DNA of 36,668 nucleotides from Clostridium sp. N3C (GTDB lineage Bacteria > Bacillota > Clostridia > Clostridiales > Clostridiaceae). How positions within the stretch are numbered: the stretch's first letter is position 1; each line of letters opens with the position of its first letter. The notes beneath the pieces are model-generated. The model searched no databases and had not been told where the DNA came from. It saw only the letters and a list, made by a program, of their open reading frames with translations. Location of the stretch: the NCBI RefSeq assembly GCF_900095445.1, contig NZ_FMJL01000040.1, positions 1 to 36,668 on the forward strand. Direction: 5' to 3'. Position numbers and translations under genes: made by a program. Of this stretch, positions 34,555 to 36,668 are shown one piece after another.

Positions 34555-35430
34555 TTACAGAGACTTAGATAAAACATTAATTGATTTTATACTGGAGCTA
34601 GAAAGTCCAAGTTTAACAAAAGCAAATGGGGCTCCAGCCATAATCCAAAGGGCTAATAGAGAATAATCTATAAAGGCCACAATGTTATTGTCAGGAAGCA
34701 GCAGTTTAAAGGATATTTTTAATATAAGTGCCCCTAATAAGCCAATAAGGATTTTAATTACTTGCTGTGAGAAGGATGATTTAGTATGGAAGGCAATTAA
34801 TTTACTTTCAACCAAATAACCTACATAGAAGCCAGCAGCCATAGCTACAGTTTTTATATAGTCTTCATCTTGAAAGAATATTAAACCTAAAAAAGCTGGT
34901 AAAACTAAAATTAGTAAGTATCTATGGTCTTGATTTTTTAAAGCTGATCCAATAATTTTATCAGCTATAAAGACACTTAGGACACCAAATATAATGCCTC
35001 CAACTACATCCTTTGGCCAGTGTACTCCTAGATATAGTCGTGAAATACCAACAGCTAGTACAATAATAGAACCTAGGATATAAATCCATACTTTTTTGAA
35101 TAGCCTCATCAAAGCAGCCCAAAAGGTAGTGCTACCCTGACTGTGACCACTAGGAAAGGAATATCCAGTGGCAGTTTCTGTTCTAAGAGAAAAAATACCA
35201 TCTTGTCCAATTGGTCGAGAGGCTTTAAATATATTTTTAATAACTCCATTAGTAAACATACTGAAAATTTGTATGAAGGCAAGTCTTAAACCAATACTTT
35301 TGTTTACACACCAGTATAAGGCTGCAATTACTAATACATAAAGAACCCCCTCACCTAAAATGGTTATAAATTGGAATGCTTTATCAAGAAAGTCTGTGGA
35401 AAAGCTTTGTAAAAATTTTATAATCTCCAA
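34555..35430 (-). CDS. PAP2-family membrane phosphatase
   Basis: A membrane phosphatase of about 291 residues with the full type-2 phosphatidic acid phosphatase signature: KNIFKASRP, then SFPSGHSQGST, then SRLYLGVHWPKDVVGG. Hydrophobic helices surround and follow the motifs; the C-terminal third is an extra membrane region. It likely acts on a lipid phosphate or undecaprenyl pyrophosphate outside the membrane. I place the start at the TTG at 35430, 8 bp after GGAAGGAG, giving MEIIKFLQSF; the frame continues to a weaker TTG at 35478. Confidence 0.85.
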   Translation of the reverse strand: MEIIKFLQSFSTDFLDKAFQFITILGEGVLYVLVIAALYWCVNKSIGLRLAFIQIFSMFTNGVIKNIFKASRPIGQDGIFSLRTETATGYSFPSGHSQGSTTFWAALMRLFKKVWIYILGSIIVLAVGISRLYLGVHWPKDVVGGIIFGVLSVFIADKIIGSALKNQDHRYLLILVLPAFLGLIFFQDEDYIKTVAMAAGFYVGYLVESKLIAFHTKSSFSQQVIKILIGLLGALILKISFKLLLPDNNIVAFIDYSLLALWIMAGAPFAFVKLGLSSSSIKSINVLSKSL

Positions 35431-35527
35431 TAGGCATACTCCTTCCTTCTTACTATATAAGTATTTTATCAGAGCCAAGGATAAAGTTAAAGCAAGATGT
35501 GAAATAGAAGATAGGATTTTTTAATAC

Positions 35528-35555
35528 ACAAGAAGCTAAAAACATACATATTATA
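35528..35555 (+). promoter_or_regulatory. Possible sigma-K promoter
   Basis: AC at 35528-35529 and CATATTATA at 35547-35555 fit the sigma-K pattern AC-N16/17-CATANNNTA with 17-bp spacing. It is about 30 bp upstream of the next gene and suggests late mother-cell expression. Confidence 0.35.
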
Positions 35556-35587
35556 AAGTGAGCTATTAATATTATTTGGAGGTTTAA

Positions 35588-36088
35588 ATGGAGTTTAGAG
35601 ACAGCCAAAAAAGCACTATAGATAAAGCTATGTGCCCTGTGAAGCAAAAGGGACAATGCCCTATGGATAAGATCTACAGCAATCCTATGATGGCTAATTA
35701 TAACATTCCAGCTTATCAAATGGCTAATATGCCTTTAACAGTACAGAATGAAAGACAGATAGAGATGCTATATCCTCGCAGTTACTACATTATTTATCCT
35801 CATGTTAGATATCAATGCGATATGTTGGAAAGAAAATATGGTAAAAATTACTGTCCAACTAAGGAAGAGATGGAAGACATTTTAGAAGATATATATATAA
35901 AGGTTGAAAAGGAATTAGATAAGGATGATGATGATAAAAAAGACAAGGATCATTGCAGGGGAGAGGATCGAAAAAGAAGAAGACCTTATGATAGAAGAAG
36001 ATTACTTAATGATTTAATTGGGATAATATTAATTGGTGAATTGCTAGATAGAAGAAGAACTTATTATGGTCCAGGTTTTTGGTATTAA
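35588..36088 (+). CDS. Probable spore-coat-associated protein, unknown family
   Basis: A 166-residue protein. Cys-Pro motifs occur at the N-terminus (AMCPVKQKGQCPM). The middle has a Tyr-rich core, MLYPRSYYIIYPHVRYQCDML, KYGKNYCPTKEEMEDIL. A highly acidic run (DKDDDDKKDKD) comes next, then an Arg-rich stretch (RKRRRPYDRRR) and an aromatic end (YYGPGFWY). Low-complexity charge blocks, Tyr richness and the upstream sigma-K-like site suggest a coat or exosporium protein, but I do not recognise a named family. TTGGAGG precedes the ATG. A terminator follows 3 bp after the stop. Confidence 0.65.
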   Translation: MEFRDSQKSTIDKAMCPVKQKGQCPMDKIYSNPMMANYNIPAYQMANMPLTVQNERQIEMLYPRSYYIIYPHVRYQCDMLERKYGKNYCPTKEEMEDILEDIYIKVEKELDKDDDDKKDKDHCRGEDRKRRRPYDRRRLLNDLIGIILIGELLDRRRTYYGPGFWY

Positions 36089-36090
36089 AT

Positions 36091-36123
36091 AGGAAGTGTG
36101 CGCTGCACACTTCCTTAATTTTT
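36091..36123 (+). terminator. Terminator, first copy
   Basis: AGGAAGTGTGC pairs perfectly with GCACACTTCCT around a 3-nt loop (36091-36115), followed by TAATTTTT. A near-identical hairpin recurs at 36487. Confidence 0.9.
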
Positions 36124-36216
36124 CTTACATTCTTATTATTAATTACATTTATATATATATATGTTATATGACATAAAATTAAATTAATTAAAATATTGTT
36201 ACATTTTTTTAAAATA

Positions 36217-36245
36217 TATACATTATTAGAAAAATATGATATAAT
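36217..36245 (+). promoter_or_regulatory. Promoter of the agrD-like gene
   Basis: TATAAT is at 36240-36245 with a weak TATACA 17 bp upstream. A 25-bp stretch covering the spacer and -10 (36222-36246) is identical at 36615-36639, so this promoter is duplicated. The conserved spacer ATTAGAAAAATATGA may also be a regulator site. Confidence 0.6.
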
Positions 36246-36280
36246 ACAGGTAGAAAATACATAAAAAAGGAGGTATTTTT

Positions 36281-36412
36281 ATGAAAAAGGTATTTAAGCT
36301 ATTAGGAGATTTCTTCCTTGGCATTGCAGCATCAATGGTTAATGTTGCTCCAGCATCAATAAGTAGCATGGCTGTAGAAGAAATGCCTGAATCTATGAAG
36401 AACAAGAGATAA
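36281..36412 (+). CDS. AgrD-like cyclic autoinducer peptide precursor (Ser ring residue)
   Basis: A 43-residue peptide, too short for routine ORF calls, with AAAAAAGGAGG upstream of the ATG. It aligns with staphylococcal AgrD over its length: an amphipathic leader VFKLLGDFFLGI (F5, L7, D10, F11, G14, I15 shared with AgrD-I), then N21 and A23, then a short core, then the acidic-proline tail EEMPESM. Counting back from the tail proline, Ser26 falls where AgrD-I has the thiolactone Cys and Met30 where it has the last ring residue. The predicted ring is S-I-S-S-M, a lactone rather than a thiolactone. No agrB, agrC or agrA is in the window. AgrD alignment is from memory; the ring prediction is inference. 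Confidence 0.7.
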   Translation: MKKVFKLLGDFFLGIAASMVNVAPASISSMAVEEMPESMKNKR

Positions 36413-36668
36413 AATTACCTCGTTTTATGAAAACAAAAGATTGAAGGCCGCCATATTATATTGTGGTCAGGCTATTGTTAATGGAAAGGAAGTGTGCTGT
36501 GGCACACTTCTTTAATTTTTTGTATTTAAATTAATAGTTGAAGTTATATATGTAAAATATGTCGTAAAATTAGATTATTTAAGATAATGTGTTAATTGTG
36601 GTAAAATAATATATATTATTAGAAAAATATGATATAATATAAGTCGAAAATATCTAAGTAGATATTTA

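Larger units (their letters stand above)
36091..36668 (+). repeat. Tandem duplication of a terminator-promoter-peptide cassette, second copy cut by the window end
   Basis: The hairpin AGGAAGTGTGC...GCACACTTC recurs at 36091 and 36487 (offset 396). The promoter block recurs at 36222 and 36615 (offset 393). The AT-rich DNA between them is also clearly related. The first unit contains the agrD-like gene at 36281-36412. In the second unit the start codon is expected a few bases past the window end, so a second peptide gene is likely there. Confidence 0.75.

Noticed and set aside
36426..36486. Short ATG frame and weak GGCCGCC...GTGGTC hairpin after the agrD-like gene
   Set aside because: The frame has only five codons and the hairpin is imperfect without a T tract; the strong terminator at 36487 explains the end of the unit.

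Overview
The window is AT-rich DNA from a spore-forming anaerobe of the Clostridium type. The evidence is CotF-like spore coat genes, a prkA-yhbH-spoVR sporulation operon, a Trp T-box leader, an FprA flavodiiron protein with a RIC di-iron repair protein, strong AGGAGG-type ribosome binding sites and several TTG starts. I saw no rRNA, tRNA, CRISPR array or intact transposase gene.

Layout. 1-504: gene-poor repeat element with TGT...ACA ends and three short binding-site-like repeats at each end (possible miniature Tn7/Mu-type element). 795-2426: dapB, a thioredoxin and a rhodanese. 2503-6410 (minus): rarA, a membrane-anchored TlpA-like thioredoxin and a GH13 alpha-glucosidase. 6589-10240: glycerate/sugar-acid module (CdaR-type regulator, GntP-type permease, glycerate kinase). 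10704-12378: ABC exporter gene broken by one in-frame TGA and one frameshift. 12632-16136: sugar O-acetyltransferase, glycogen debranching enzyme and a radical SAM protein. 16223-17328 (minus): four small coat proteins that form a duplicated two-gene unit. 17559-18821: glutaredoxin and thioredoxin reductase behind a promoter carrying a CsoR/CstR-like operator. 19000-19956: D-2-hydroxyacid dehydrogenase. 19997-22018 (minus): chemotaxis receptor. 22226-23178 (minus): tryptophan transporter trpP under a Trp T-box. 23304-27750: prkA-yhbH-spoVR. 27898-28889 (minus): small secreted protein and a VanZ-like membrane protein. 29221-30234: histidine phosphatase and a CPCC protein. 30386-33268: Crp/Fnr regulator with an N-terminal four-Cys motif, FprA and RIC, which look like an O2/NO defence module with palindromic operators. 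33375-36088: DUF3189, a DUF2935-like protein, a PAP2 phosphatase and a probable coat-associated protein. 36091-36668: a short AgrD-like autoinducer precursor gene in a cassette of about 395 bp that starts again before the window ends.

Themes. Thiol and metal redox genes recur (thioredoxin, rhodanese, TlpA, glutaredoxin, TrxB, FprA, RIC). Carbon use is represented by glycerate uptake and phosphorylation and by glucan trimming. Sporulation genes appear in at least three separate blocks. The most novel item is the AgrD-like peptide at the right edge: it carries Ser where staphylococcal AgrD has the ring-forming Cys and appears to be the first member of a tandem array.
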